A stretch of 64,000 bases of DNA. Origin: Heliocidaris erythrogramma. Its lineage: Eukaryota > Echinodermata > Echinoidea > Camarodonta > Echinometridae. The notes under the pieces are model-generated. The model saw only the letters and a list, made by a program, of their open reading frames with translations. It ran no database searches and was not told the origin of the DNA. The position numbers and the translations under genes were made by a program. This document shows positions 60,501 to 62,682 of this stretch, piece after piece (the stretch's first letter is position 1; the number at the start of each line of letters is the position of its first letter). The stretch is from contig CM046856.1 in assembly GCA_025617745.1 (NCBI GenBank), positions 41,476,888 through 41,540,887 of the forward strand, written 5' to 3'.

Positions 60501-62682
60501 ATGTACGGAGGTCTAGTGGAGCCAGACGAAGTCTCTGCGGAACAACCGACGATACAGAGAGACTGAAGCTTTTGGTCTAGTCTATACCACTCATAGCTAC
60601 ATTCCTATACTTCGTGTGTATAATGTAGGCAGTCATACACCTCATCTTTTTAAAACACCACTGCACAAAAGTCACCAATATTCACTCAAAATCGGCATTT
60701 AATTTTCAAAAACCGACCCCAAAATATCCAAGAAATACAATAAATTCAACTCACCAATGTTGGAAAAGATATTTACAAAAACGAAATCCGCAATTTACTG
60801 TTGATTCTCGCGAAACGAGCTATCGGAGTCATTGTGTACATTTCCTGGTCGCCGCGGGCGCTGACATCTCCCCAAAAGAGTTTTGTCCTCAAAAATTCGG
60901 TCCCTATGGCGTACAAGGAAAAGTTCTGATTTTCTGTGTGCGCGATCGTAAAGATCGATGTGCCCTTGCGATCCCGAGTTTCTTTGTGGACAAAAATTAT
61001 ATTGATCTTGTCCAAAACCGGAGAAATCCCCGCCGATTTGTTTCGCGATCGCGTGTTGTTTACATACTGCCGATGTCTTAGACTAAAATCGGCCAATAAA
61101 ATGTTTGTCCACGAAGAAACTCGGGATCGCAAGCGCACATCGATATTTACGATCGCGCACACAGAAAATCGGGACTTTCCGTGTATGCCACATAGGGACC
61201 GAATTTTTAAGGACAAAACTCTTTTGGGGAGATGTCAGCGCCCGCGGCGACCAGGAAATGTACACAATGACTCCGATAGCTCGTTTCGCGAGAATCAACA
61301 GTAAATTACGGATTTGATTTTTGGAAATATCTTTTCCAACATCAGTGAGTTGAATTTATTGTATTTCTTGGATATTTTGTTGTCGGTTTTTGTAAACTAA
61401 ATGCCGATTTTGAGTGAATGTTTGTGACTTTTGTGCAGTGGTGTTTTAAAAAGTTGAGGTGTATGACTGCCTAAATTATACACACGAAGTATAGGAATGT
61501 AGCTATGAGTGGTCTATACCTACATGTAGCCTAATCGTCTTTTCTGTCTCCGCCTATGGGTTTTTGCAATGCTTTAACACGCACTGGTGACAGAAAAGAT
61601 AAGTATAATTATAGAGATGTGATCTCGATATGAAATACATGTAGGCCTATTGATCTATTGCGTGAATAGGTAAGTTAACTGTCTAAAACAAAGTGGCAGA
61701 GTGGTTTTGAAGAGGGAAAAGAGGAGTCGATGGAATATTTACAGGTTAATTACAGTGAGTTAATTTCGTTTAAAAAGTGGTGATAGAAAAGACGATAAGT
61801 ATATAAAGATGTGATCTCGATGTGAAATCGCTATAACTGACTAAATAAATGCTGTTGAGAGAGTAACTTTGTTAGGTGATAAAAAGTGATATAGCTAGCT
61901 GTGCAATACGCTCGTTTCGCATCGAAAGAGATCCATTGAAAATCAGTGAACCGCAATGTGTGTGGAAATTCAGGTAGGCCTAGGCCTACCATGCCTACGG
62001 TATGTATGGCTAGAGTGCCCAAGTCTGCGCAGTGCCCATGTCTGCGCACACGCTTAACTGCGCGATTCTAATATAAAACAAAACACGCAACGAACACAAA
62101 CATTTCATCTTTATCATAGCGATAGGTATTCATGCAAAAAACGGGTCAAAATATTGAAAAAGGTCTTATTTCATGCATTTTATTCACAAGCCTCAAAATG
62201 TTGTCGTTCACGTAAAAACTCCCGAACTGCGTGTAAAATGAATGAGTGCGCAGACATGGGCACCATTGTTTTTTTCAATGTTGAAATGACACGGCCGCCG
62301 TTCCTTGTGTAAATGCCATTGTTCTTGTTCTAATTTTGACGAGAATTTTTGCAAACTTACTCTTTAGAATATCAGGAATAATATAAAATCAAGCTTTAGA
62401 GGAATATTAAAGAAATTCTTGTGAATTTCAGGTCAAAATCTTAGGTGCGCAGACATAGGGCTCCCCATCATACTGTCTCTAGAGACAGATTTCACAATAT
62501 GGCCATTATAGGCCCTAGTACTGTAGTAGACACAACATTATAACAAACGTAAACATTCCGCAAACACCATCAATGATTTTATCCACAATACAAACCTTAT
62601 TATTGGACTCAAGCACTGGATCGGCGTTCAGCTTTTTGAGCAGCAGCTGAACAGCTGCCACAACTTCGGCGTGATCTCCCAT
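504..62682 (-). CDS. ELOA: Elongin A gene, 5' six coding exons (partial)
   Basis: Elongin A is the large subunit of the nuclear Elongin (SIII) complex, which stimulates RNA polymerase II elongation and, through Elongin B/C and Cullin 5, helps ubiquitinate stalled polymerase. Coding exons on the minus strand: 62682-62596, 31748-31692, 27528-27433, 25909-24293, 22403-22325, 593-504. All junctions are GT/AG and the phases agree (0,0,0,0,1), giving 675 full codons plus one base. Residues 1-80 form a TFIIS N-terminal (TND/LW) domain, with LPITVKVLQETGVGKSVNKL close to the vertebrate LPIT..ILAETGVGKTVNSL. Residues 81-619 are a Ser/Lys/acidic low-complexity region. Residues 620-675 match the region just before the BC box. 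The BC box and C terminus lie left of base 504, outside the window or not visible in it. The gene spans over 62 kb because introns 1 and 5 are packed with mobile DNA. I am confident of the family. Confidence 0.93.
594..1066. other. Start of Elongin A intron 5, no recognised feature
   Basis: This AT-rich intron holds no open frame or repeat structure that I can support. A short A/T run sits near 770. Confidence 0.4.
1067..1233. mobile_element. Hairpin MITE, 167 bp
   Basis: CTATTAATACATGG at the left end is exactly complementary to CCATGTATTAATAG at the right. The match continues imperfectly inward for about 75 bp per arm (for example GTGCGATC and GATCGCAC, GGTTTTTTATC and GATAAAAACC), with a short G/C-rich loop near 1140-1165. 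A complete stem-loop without coding capacity is typical of a foldback MITE. The small frames on both strands are mirror images of the arms, not genes. Confidence 0.75.
1234..2055. other. Intron 5, no recognised feature
   Basis: No long frame, terminal repeat or RNA gene is visible. There is a short local duplication (CTCAAATGCC) near 1618-1640. Confidence 0.35.
2056..2470. repeat. Three ~154-bp tandem units plus GGAC microsatellite
   Basis: CATAAGAG..GTCTTGCAGGT followed by AACTTTAACGT occurs near 2064, 2218 and 2372. Between these, each unit carries 'tgacctttgacc' and 'catgtgacctcc' text. The array ends in a GGAC/GACGG microsatellite at about 2410-2462. This kind of tandem array with a GACGGAC end is a common interspersed repeat in marine invertebrate genomes; I cannot name the family. 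Confidence 0.65.
2540..2810. repeat. Diverged copy of the repeat at 21345-21830
   Basis: It shares blocks such as GCCGTTTCCATGGCAACGCA, CATCTTCCCACCAAGACCAA and GAAGTAGTTCGATCCGCAAG with the tandem array right of the DIRS element. About one and a half units are present here. Confidence 0.7.
3474..4117. mobile_element. Nested TA-flanked MITE inside copy 1
   Basis: TGGTGGTGTGACCATATTTC at the left and GAAATATGGTCACCCCATCA at the right are inverted, with TA on each side (3472-3473, 4118-4119). The same nested element is present in copy 2 (about 36430-37070), so it inserted before the host element multiplied. Confidence 0.7.
5640..6115. repeat. GA-rich tract with 22-bp minisatellite
   Basis: The purine-rich sequence contains CAGAGAGAGGGGAGGGGAGG-type units of 22 bp. 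Four CAGAGAGAGG blocks stand here, against three in copy 2 at about 34670-34740. This one unit explains most of the 19-bp length difference between the copies. Confidence 0.8.
9697..9838. mobile_element. hAT-like MITE, 142 bp, copy 1
   Basis: CAGGGGAGCGTTTCATCAAG and CTTGATGAAACGCTCCCCTG are perfect 20-bp inverted ends. The flanks GATAAC (9691-9696) and GATAAT (9839-9844) look like a six-base target duplication with one change. An inverted, diverged relative is at 13155-13295. Confidence 0.8.
9839..11035. other. Intron 5 / composite element interior
   Basis: There is a G run at about 9936-9951 and AT-rich sequence with no supported gene. A direct duplication (GTCAATTCTCCGTCCTTGACG) lies near 10598-10620. 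Confidence 0.35.
11036..11590. repeat. Diverged relative of the 5.5-kb element's internal module
   Basis: The order of blocks here (AAGAATGTCTAGA.TGCGCGC, CACGCGCAAAAATA, a poly-T run with ATCTTTCACA, GATCGAATTTCAAAA, then ATC/GAT-rich sequence) matches 6420-6720 and its mirror near 33900-34300. It is an older copy of the same repeat module. Confidence 0.65.
11603..11861. mobile_element. hAT-like MITE, 259 bp, with 5-bp target duplication
   Basis: The ends are CAGGGGCGTATCCAGG and CCTGGATACGCCACTG. The flanks are ATATT at 11598-11602 and 11862-11866. A related sequence at about 11324-11350 reads GAAGTTGATATTGATGA without the insert, so an empty-site relative supports the boundaries. The interior has C and G runs. 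Confidence 0.82.
11867..12465. other. Intron 5, possible LINE 3' tail
   Basis: Around 11983-12012 is one end of the family seen complete at 46977-47187 (ATGCCGAAAGATTTGTTTAC). At 12270-12445, GGGCCCTTATCAGGGCC is followed by T-rich sequence, AATAAA and an A-rich end, resembling a truncated LINE 3' end. The remainder shows nothing. Confidence 0.35.
12480..12800. repeat. ~120-bp pyrimidine-rich tandem repeat, three units
   Basis: TGAATTTCA(A)GAAAA.TCACACATGA recurs near 12500, 12606 and 12733, with T/C-rich text between copies. Confidence 0.65.
13155..13295. mobile_element. hAT-like MITE, 141 bp, copy 2 (inverted)
   Basis: It is the reverse-oriented relative of 9697-9838: the internal blocks AACTGTTATAAGCTACTGAA and GAGAGCAAATTTGTCGGT are shared in complement. 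The right end CTTGATGAAACGCTCCCCTG is intact; the left end has changed (CCGGGGAGCATTTCATGAAG). Confidence 0.78.
13296..14340. other. Intron 5, no recognised feature
   Basis: No gene or repeat structure that I can support. Confidence 0.3.
14340..14965. repeat. Degenerate G/C-run-rich repeat
   Basis: CTAGCACCACAAATGA recurs three times at 14350-14425. Long C (about 14450-14473) and G (about 14659-14680) runs follow, then repeated 'cccgggaaaa...ggggg' words to 14930. No coding signal. Confidence 0.5.
15293..15456. mobile_element. Near-perfect 164-bp hairpin
   Basis: The arms 15293-15359 and 15390-15456 are complementary with only about two mismatches over 67 bp, around a 30-base loop. The loop itself contains degraded arm sequence (GATCGAGTC, ACGGTATACGGTAC). 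It carries no gene; the frame across it simply reads both arms. Confidence 0.8.
15627..15790. repeat. DIRS inverted terminal repeat (3' end of element)
   Basis: It is complementary to about 21166-21326 over roughly 160 bp with scattered changes, including GCGAACCCGTTCGAGAACTT and ATTGTTCTCCCCTTCGCCAC. Confidence 0.88.
15846..15943. repeat. DIRS internal complementary region
   Basis: It contains AATTTACTGCAATAAATCAT followed by the element's terminal text ATACCTACCTATTATGCTAG, complementary to the extreme right end (21303-21345), plus an inverted AGGTAGGTATATA. In known DIRS elements this region templates closure of the circular intermediate. Confidence 0.8.
15993..17673 (-). pseudogene. DIRS RNase H to tyrosine recombinase (frameshifted)
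   Basis: The segment begins with RNase H text (ITVAAYINRQGGTRS, then FIPGQENLNADFLSRG, with N for the expected D in LTNN). It runs through the DIRS connector (PLEVDLFASVLNHQLPKYCS; VIAPFWPRRSWFPELMSLL) into the recombinase (SAIGAIHLGFSDG; VAIASGQRRSTLHAL; HDTRSVSISWALFQG; YWHSSNSFISCYLRD). The Arg, His-x-x-Arg, His/Trp and Tyr catalytic positions are visible. The frame changes near 16590, 17180 and 17220, so no intact protein is made. The 5' part is cut off by the foldback insertion at 17674. Confidence 0.87.
17674..19841. mobile_element. Foldback element 1 (tandem-repeat arms) inside DIRS
   Basis: CCCTATAGCTAGAAGGTCCG at the left and CGGACCTTCTAGCTATAGGG at the right are complementary. Each arm is made of 15-16-bp units of the form AGAAGGTTCGATAGACC / GGTCTATCGAACCTTCT (left about 17674-18000, right about 19620-19841). 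The insertion separates the DIRS RT (ending LEFMAVLLVTA) from its RNase H. The middle contains a GAAA-rich tract and nothing recognisable as a gene. Arms of short tandem units match the sea-urchin TU and Drosophila FB type. CTATAG at both borders is palindromic, so the target duplication cannot be read. Confidence 0.82.
18150..18290. repeat. GAAAA-rich low-complexity tract
   Basis: A purine-only stretch of AAAGAAAAG-type words in the core of foldback element 1. The Lys/Arg/Glu-rich frame across it is a composition artefact. Confidence 0.7.
19842..20640 (-). pseudogene. DIRS reverse transcriptase (frameshifted)
   Basis: Read on the minus strand, the text starts VGGRLRSFLPAWVAISGDAF and passes through EIKSLLKNRAIE and SIDLKDAYFHIPIH (motif A Asp). 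It continues with FRTLPFGPRPAPRVFTQ (motif B) and FCYLDDWLLLAES (motif C, both Asp kept), ending GTLPHINVLEFMAVLLVTA, the start of RNase H. At least two frameshifts (near 20440 and 20240) break it, and the foldback element truncates it at 19841. Confidence 0.88.
21166..21326. repeat. DIRS inverted terminal repeat (5' end of element)
   Basis: It is the complement of 15627-15790. The extra ATGATTTATTGCAGTAAAT to about 21345 is matched only by the internal complementary region, as expected for a DIRS left terminus. Confidence 0.85.
21345..21880. repeat. ~159-bp tandem repeat, three units, ending in a GACC microsatellite
   Basis: GCCGTTACCAT.GCA recurs near 21351, 21508 and 21669, with CATCTTCCCA..AAGACCAA and TGAGGAAGTAGTTCGATCCG in each unit. 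The array ends in (GACC)n near 21812-21838 and then CAAACTTTGTTTGGCGGGG. One diverged copy lies at 2540-2810. Confidence 0.75.
22130..22285. repeat. (GGA)n microsatellite with GAC interruptions
   Basis: About 150 bp of GGA/GAC triplets lie in Elongin A intron 5 just after exon 5. The apparent poly-Arg, poly-Leu and poly-Pro frames are artefacts of the triplet. Confidence 0.9.
22325..22403 (-). CDS. ELOA: Elongin A coding exon 5
   Basis: A 79-nt exon encoding EITFNLPEISADYKPLRLPE and LSPKKK, matching the vertebrate [27 protein letters not shown] segment. The acceptor ATCAG|GAA lacks a strong pyrimidine tract; the donor is AAAG|GTAAAT. It begins in phase 0, as required by exon 4, and ends in phase 1, as required by exon 6. 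A long GGA microsatellite lies only about 25-200 bp downstream in the intron. Confidence 0.85.
22630..23650. repeat. ~230-bp tandem repeat, about four units, interrupted by a LINE tail
   Basis: 'AAATTTGAAAGAAATCC.T.A.GAAATGTGG' and 'TGACCTTTGACCCTATA' recur near 22770-22850, 23230-23320, 23380-23460 and 23530-23590. The array ends near 23640 with GCGTTCTGCCGGGGGATACA. The insert at 22955-23222 splits it. Confidence 0.65.
22955..23222 (+). mobile_element. Truncated LINE 3' end
   Basis: T-rich 3'-UTR-like sequence with GGGTGCCCCATTTATCAAGC and AATGATTGAATAAACC ends in CTGAACTG and an A run. This resembles the 3' tail of a CR1/L2-type LINE, truncated at its 5' side. No coding part is left. Confidence 0.5.
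23999..24142. mobile_element. hAT-like MITE, 144 bp, with 6-bp target duplication
   Basis: The ends CAGGGATGCCACTT and AAGTGGCATCCCTG are perfectly complementary. ATTAAC flanks both sides (23993-23998 and 24143-24148). It lies in the intron just 3' of exon 4. The six-base duplication is shorter than the usual eight for hAT. Confidence 0.88.
24293..25909 (-). CDS. ELOA: Elongin A coding exon 4 (large low-complexity exon)
   Basis: A 1617-nt, 539-codon open exon (residues about 81-619). It starts VREAMDAEEKTQ after an AAG acceptor and ends PQSLSPK before CAAAG|GTAAGA. An acidic Ser/Glu/Asp block (about residues 105-140) is followed by Ser/Pro/Lys/Arg-rich sequence with KKRR-like nuclear-localisation clusters. 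SFGNTGLSFGDILMG near residues 500-515 corresponds to the vertebrate MSFESYL segment. A Ser-Ser-Lys tandem tract follows, near residues 540-565. The middle of Elongin A is poorly conserved in all animals, so the assignment rests on the flanking exons and phase. The absence of stops over 1.6 kb beside decayed repeats shows it is under selection. Confidence 0.92.
24466..24560 (-). repeat. 12-bp tandem repeat inside Elongin A exon 4
   Basis: GATGATTTTGAA (plus-strand sense) is repeated about six times and read on the minus strand as the codons of a Ser-Ser-Ser-Lys tract. It stays in frame. The length of the Ser/Lys tract probably varies between individuals, because short tandem repeats expand and contract. 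Confidence 0.85.
26047..27308. mobile_element. 1.26-kb hAT-like element with 6-bp target duplication
   Basis: CAGAGCTGCCAACC at the left and GGTTGGCAGCTCTG at the right are perfectly complementary, flanked by CCTAAG (26041-26046 and 27309-27314). The subterminal text is A-rich (AAAAAAAGGAAT.. repeats). It lies in Elongin A intron 3 and carries an unidentified frame on the minus strand (26657-27004). No transposase is recognisable, so it is non-autonomous or decayed. Confidence 0.85.
26657..27004 (-). CDS. Unidentified 115-codon frame inside the 1.26-kb element
   Basis: I do not recognise the product. From its internal Met (26948) the frame reads like a real charged protein segment, with LTELRTGFDTIVDLTELFRE and RKRSQKFKKEYKQRF. 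A good-looking splice donor (CATGT|GTAAGTTC) occurs near 26708, after which the frame continues into low-quality A-rich text. This suggests a coding exon captured by, or belonging to, the mobile element. It could also be chance. Confidence 0.35.
   Translation of the reverse strand: MTAKICFIRMQRCPCSVRPMQNACKHSTDLYMWDNVLPLTELRTGFDTIVDLTELFRETGEDLIKISRKRSQKFKKEYKQRFPVIKPSTKGVEFAFCMCKFSFIILDFQQKKEKK
27433..27528 (-). CDS. ELOA: Elongin A coding exon 3
   Basis: A 96-nt, 32-codon exon starting ETGVGKSVNKLRKRGGEI and ending VKRLVQNWKEL, the C-terminal part of the TFIIS N-terminal domain. The Trp in QNWKEL is the conserved residue of the LW motif. The acceptor is ...CAATCTTGTAG|GAG and the donor is TTG|GTAAGC, phase 0 on both sides. 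It joins directly to VREAM at the start of exon 4. Confidence 0.93.
27530..28880. other. Elongin A intron 2, no recognised feature
   Basis: AT-rich sequence. 'TTGAAAGTATGCATT' is repeated near 28660 and 28760. No gene or terminal repeats found. Confidence 0.35.
28883..29335. repeat. Dispersed ~450-bp repeat, copy A
   Basis: It matches 62010-62470 in reverse orientation along its whole length (for example GGGGAGCCCTATGTCTGCGC, ACATTTTGAGGCTTGTGAAT, CTATCGCTATGATAAAGATG). The copies differ by scattered substitutions and small indels. No coding capacity. Confidence 0.82.
29511..31340. repeat. Interspersed repeat bounded by AGGTGGTCTGTC
   Basis: It starts AGGTGGTCTGTCG, immediately followed by its own complement CGACAGACCACCT, and ends GGACAGACCACCT. 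The interior is rich in CGCGCG words and 'gatgacgtcatc'. It includes a tRNA-like segment (30791-30874) and ATC microsatellites (31065-31180). I cannot name the family. Confidence 0.5.
30791..30874 (+). ncRNA. tRNA-like promoter segment
   Basis: A TGGTCTATCGG A-box-like word lies about 33 bp before a good B box, GGTTCGATCCC (30837-30847). A 16-base T run that could end Pol III transcription follows. A full cloverleaf is not evident, so this is more likely a tRNA-derived part of a repeat than a functional tRNA. Confidence 0.45.
31692..31748 (-). CDS. ELOA: Elongin A coding exon 2
   Basis: A 57-nt, 19-codon exon encoding ILRILQKLDRLPITVKVLQ, the core of the TFIIS N-terminal domain (vertebrate LLKYLKKLSTLPITVDILA). 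The acceptor is a TTTTCTTTATAAAAG tract and the donor is CAG|GTAAGA. Both junctions are phase 0, so the exon joins exons 1 and 3 in frame. Copy 2 of the 5.5-kb mobile element begins only 98 bp upstream of its acceptor side. Confidence 0.92.
31847..37386. mobile_element. 5.5-kb TA-flanked DNA element, copy 2 (inverted)
   Basis: This 5540-bp element is the reverse complement of 3158-8716, with identical termini (CAGTACCAGTCAGAGATTTC ... GAAATCTCTGACTGGTACTG) and TA at 31845-31846 and 37387-37388. The two copies differ by very few substitutions and by one 22-bp minisatellite unit, so one or both moved recently. Copy 2 sits in Elongin A intron 1, its left end 98 bp from exon 2. Its right end is only a few bases from foldback element 2. 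Confidence 0.87.
37960..38098. repeat. (ATT)n microsatellite
   Basis: Imperfect ATT/ATAATT triplets; frames of poly-Ile are artefacts. Confidence 0.85.
38100..41110. other. Interior of foldback element 2, no recognised gene
   Basis: AT-rich sequence with 'gctcgctcgc' words (38105, 39395) and short runs. TATATACCTATATA lies near 39135. No supported feature. Confidence 0.3.
41115..41505. repeat. Interspersed repeat end with (AAAC)n
   Basis: AAAATTTGGTGCAAATCCGT is followed by CAAACAAAC repeats (41400-41455) and a small stem GCCGATTTCATCGGC. This is a typical end of an interspersed non-coding repeat. Confidence 0.5.
42359..42655. mobile_element. ~300-bp stem-loop element
   Basis: The arms (about 42359-42440 and 42575-42655) are complementary: CATATGATGCACCACGCGTT with AACGCGTGGTGCATCATATC, and GGTACCATAGTGTCCCTATA with CAGGGACACTATGGTACC. 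The loop contains a diverged direct pair of TTCGAACGGCATTTTGTTTCC. No coding capacity. Confidence 0.72.
42656..43790. other. Interior of foldback element 2, low complexity
   Basis: C runs (42810, 43585) and a GA-rich tract at 43240-43350. No supported feature. Confidence 0.3.
44427..45400. other. Elongin A intron 1, no recognised feature
   Basis: Includes a short TTAGGG-like stretch near 44765-44795, too short and imperfect to call telomeric. Confidence 0.3.
45402..46484 (+). pseudogene. Non-LTR (LINE) reverse transcriptase remnant
   Basis: Pieces in several frames carry LINE RT motifs: KASGFDNISSVILKEYIP, ENYRPISILPALK, SQYGFRPNHSTVHALINLQD, GVHQGSILGLFLFLIYVNNI and FTMYADETLFY. Stops and frameshifts (near 45828, 45905, 45966, 46020) break the frame. 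The catalytic F/Y-A-D-D box has become YADE, so it is dead even apart from the breaks. The style is that of jockey/CR1/RTE-like elements; I cannot assign the clade. Confidence 0.85.
46977..47187. mobile_element. 211-bp TTAA-flanked element carrying a tRNA-like core
   Basis: The terminal inverted repeats exceed 40 bp (TTTGTAAACAAATCTTTCGG at the left, CCGAAAGATTTGTTTACAAA at the right) and continue through TATTACTCCCAGTGTTAAAGA. TTAA flanks both ends (46973-46976 and 47188-47191). The centre holds a tRNA-like sequence on the minus strand. One end of the same family is at about 11983-12012. Confidence 0.85.
47065..47136 (-). tRNA. tRNA-like sequence or tRNA pseudogene
   Basis: The 72-nt segment has a perfect 7-bp acceptor stem (GAACCAG with CTGGTTC), an A box TAGCCTGGTGG and a B box GGTTCGAATCC. 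The anticodon arm would be a 5-bp stem with loop CCGGCAA, giving a GGC-like anticodon but C instead of the universal U33. The D stem and T stem pair poorly. It looks like a tRNA-derived Pol III unit, not a working tRNA. Confidence 0.5.
47568..51188. mobile_element. Foldback element 3 (3.6 kb, long composite arms)
   Basis: The ends CACCCTGCAATTTTACTTTT and AAAAGTAAAATTGCAGGGTG are complementary. Outer arm zones (47568-48262 and about 50590-51188) consist of ~30-bp units around TGATTTTGTTACAAAATCA, itself almost a palindrome. Inner arm zones (about 48270-48975 and 49890-50560) are single-copy and complementary (GAGAATAGGCGTCTCTTCAG; GGGCGCCAGTCCGCTGGGCC; ATTTATTTCGGATACAAAAT). The central ~900 bp has no recognisable gene. 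This two-zone arm plan is that of TU/FB foldback elements. Confidence 0.85.
51246..51587 (-). pseudogene. Reverse-transcriptase C-terminal region fragment
   Basis: The frame reads WVVLVEHSVPFEPNIKKAWD, then KVERYCQLNEDIKGK and CFEIGSRGVVTKENQK. The pattern 'V-E-x-x-V-P-x-E-x-N-I-x-x-A-x-x-R-K' followed by 'E-I/V-G-x-R-G' is what I know from the region after the RT in many invertebrate and fish retroelement proteins. Only this part is present, so I call it a fragment. It ends with a stop just left of 51246. Confidence 0.5.
51618..51923 (-). pseudogene. ZSWIM3/MULE-type N-terminal domain fragment
   Basis: The 101-codon frame has VQFDSFNALKIAIDKWEKTH, then SLLYFEIDFACVHGGRKHK and PSIKTGTRPNQ. 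This resembles the N-terminal DNA-binding region of ZSWIM3-like and FAR1/MULE transposase proteins (F-x-S/T-F..L..AI..YE, then L-Y..I.F.CVHGG). It ends at a stop directly before the neighbouring RT-like fragment. No transposase core follows in the window. Confidence 0.45.
51924..52255. other. Intron 1, short palindrome only
   Basis: GGCTATTCTTACGAC and its complement occur around 52018-52068 (AAGAATAGCCGG..TTATTCTTACGACTCGTCG). Nothing else is supported. Confidence 0.35.
52581..53479. mobile_element. 899-bp TTAA-flanked hairpin element
   Basis: ATCTAAATACTTATGTTGAA at the left and TTCAACATAAGTATTTGGAT at the right are complementary, with TTAA at 52577-52580 and 53480-53483. The arms continue to a centre near 53195 that is itself TACGTACGTACGTA repeats. 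The left arm is split by about 310 bp (52804-53122) bounded by a direct repeat of CTACGAAGACCTGGAAG. Non-coding. Confidence 0.82.
53798..54033 (+). pseudogene. THAP zinc-finger domain (frameshifted), element A
   Basis: From the ATG at 53798 the text reads MPQRCVVAGC. After a one-base shift it continues NTTKEGVSLHLFPKDPNIRR, KWTAKVKLTRAHWKG and SVVCSEHFCAEDF. This is the C2CH THAP pattern (C-x4-C, W, C-x2-H and the downstream F). THAP domains bind DNA and occur in P-element-type transposases and host regulators. No catalytic region follows: the frame ends and a 190-bp tandem repeat begins. The frameshift at about 53826 makes this copy non-functional. Confidence 0.85.
54031..54412. repeat. 191-bp tandem duplication
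   Basis: TGAAACAAGTTTGATCATAC begins both units (54031 and 54222), and the units are almost identical through GGTAGAGTGGAAACTC. The duplication ends where the pogo-like MITE begins. Confidence 0.85.
54397..54570. mobile_element. pogo/Tigger-like MITE, 174 bp
   Basis: GAGTGGAAACTCGGTATAAA at the left and GTTATACTAAGTTTCCACCG at the right are complementary with a few changes. TA flanks both ends (54395-54396, 54571-54572). 'GTGGAAACT..GTATAA.GAGG' is the style of pogo/Tigger termini. Confidence 0.75.
54700..55225. repeat. ~124-bp pyrimidine-rich tandem repeat, four units
   Basis: CCAATGATTCCCTCTCT or a close variant recurs near 54703, 54828, 54968 and 55089. Each is followed by CTTGTGCTTTCCCTCC and CACACATCTTCCCTCAACTT. 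The long frames on both strands follow the repeat. Confidence 0.85.
55230..56640. other. Interior of element A, no recognised gene
   Basis: AT-rich sequence without supported features. Confidence 0.3.
56640..56940. repeat. G-run-containing repeat
   Basis: Runs of G at 56742-56763 and 56884-56896 lie beside GGATCCGCCAATGG text typical of high-copy interspersed repeats. It cuts off the P2X7-like exon c at about 56938. Confidence 0.45.
56938..58131 (-). pseudogene. P2X7 C-terminal ('ballast')-like domain gene, element A
   Basis: Three exon-like pieces on the minus strand. (a) 58131-57929: ATG, acidic text with VPEEIEEELGARPYTMFE, then PDMSDSDDDRDVPDFNNGED, ending HN(W) at a GTAATT donor, with two frameshifts. 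(b) 57527-57421: a strong pyrimidine acceptor, then FHPVCLERYVMETAY, a frame break, and YLYRQQYGGQARQDATENQ before GTGAGT. (c) 57015 to about 56938: GRVPLPSCAVTRIRAAFPSE. These match, in order, the RPY..FEP, HPGF..VCL..WVL.TAY and R.V.PSC.V..IR..FP motifs of P2X7-C-terminal-like proteins. In vertebrate P2X7 this cysteine-rich cytoplasmic domain binds zinc and GDP. The exon with the WC.CG..C part was not found. This copy is dead. Confidence 0.68.
58878..59121 (+). pseudogene. THAP zinc-finger domain (frameshifted), element B
   Basis: ATG at 58878 begins MPNRCIVAGCSKTPKDGVSL, followed by HHFSKDENLRKLWVAKVKLT and RAEWQGPAK. A one-base shift at about 59025 then leads to CSDHFAEDDFEDPGLYSEFG. The C-x4-C, W, C-x2-H and DF features of a THAP finger are all present. 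The frame reaches TAG at 59119-59121. It is clearly related to, but well diverged from, the element A copy (similar spacing and AKVKLTRA text). Confidence 0.87.
59210..59292. mobile_element. 83-bp micro-palindrome with 8-bp target duplication
   Basis: GTAGACCGAAAATTCTGTCT and the following 12 bases are perfectly repeated as the complement at 59261-59292, around an ~19-base spacer. CTTCACCC flanks it (59202-59209 and 59293-59300). Confidence 0.85.
59301..59343. mobile_element. 43-bp micro-palindrome with 8-bp target duplication
   Basis: A perfect palindrome centred on ACGCGT (GTAACTCCAGGGAGCTCCAA and its complement) is flanked by the same CTTCACCC (59293-59300 and 59344-59351). It stands directly next to the previous one, so CTTCACCC appears three times. 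A diverged relative of its core (GGGAGCTCCAACGC / GCGTTGGAGCCCC) is at about 15091-15118. Confidence 0.87.
59360..59560 (-). pseudogene. P2X7-type N-terminal remnant, element B
   Basis: On the minus strand, acidic text (SDSELEDFSEP; SDDLSDPEGKQARVARG) runs into GEIRPYY and, after a one-base shift, MFEPLAEYG. This matches the acidic leader plus RPY..FEP motif that opens P2X7-C-terminal-like proteins and the piece in element A. The domain core itself is missing here. I rate this as a supported but short match. Confidence 0.5.
59600..60180. other. Right part of element B, promoter-like end only
   Basis: No frame is supported. The CCAAT-containing stretch near 60003-60028 is the only regulatory-looking text. 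Confidence 0.35.
60586..61512. mobile_element. ~927-bp near-palindromic element
   Basis: Arms of about 430 bp (TACCACTCATAGCTACATTC ... with the complement ending GCTATGAGTGG) pair around a ~75-base centre near 61012-61085. Long exact blocks include ACGAGCTATCGGAGTCATTG and CGCCGCGGGCGCTGACATCT. The overlapping frames of 147 and 122 codons on opposite strands read the same peptide from each arm, so they are palindrome shadows. The element lies in the right arm of the older palindrome. Confidence 0.82.
62010..62470. repeat. Dispersed ~450-bp repeat, copy B
   Basis: It is the reverse complement of 28883-29335 with modest divergence. It lies in intron 1, about 125 bp from exon 1. Confidence 0.82.
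62596..62682 (-). CDS. ELOA: Elongin A coding exon 1
   Basis: The exon encodes 29 residues starting MGDHAEVVAAVQLLLKKLNA, the first helix of the TFIIS N-terminal domain; vertebrate Elongin A has VVEKLQARLAANPDP at this place. The ATG is at 62682-62680. In-frame stops TAG (immediately before it) and TGA stand upstream, so this is the first possible in-frame start. The exon ends AAG|GTTTGT in phase 0. Sequence above 62683 would be 5' UTR and promoter; I see no TATA box there. Confidence 0.9.

Larger units (their letters stand above)
52271..61855. repeat. Outer inverted arms of the TTAA nest
   Basis: Left arm 52271-52577 is complementary to pieces of the right side: 58468-58492 (GTAAACTGCAATATATGAGT), about 60186-60265 (GCCAAAAATGCACAGTGATG and onward) and 61525-61855 (GTCTCCGCCTATGGGTTTTTGCAATG; GATGTGATCTCGATGTGAAA). 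The right arm was later split by the insertions at 58497-60181 and 60586-61512. This is an old large palindrome whose loop now holds further elements. Confidence 0.72.

Noticed and set aside
60773-61304. Opposed frames of 147 and 122 codons
   Set aside because: They are the two arms of one palindrome read from opposite strands.
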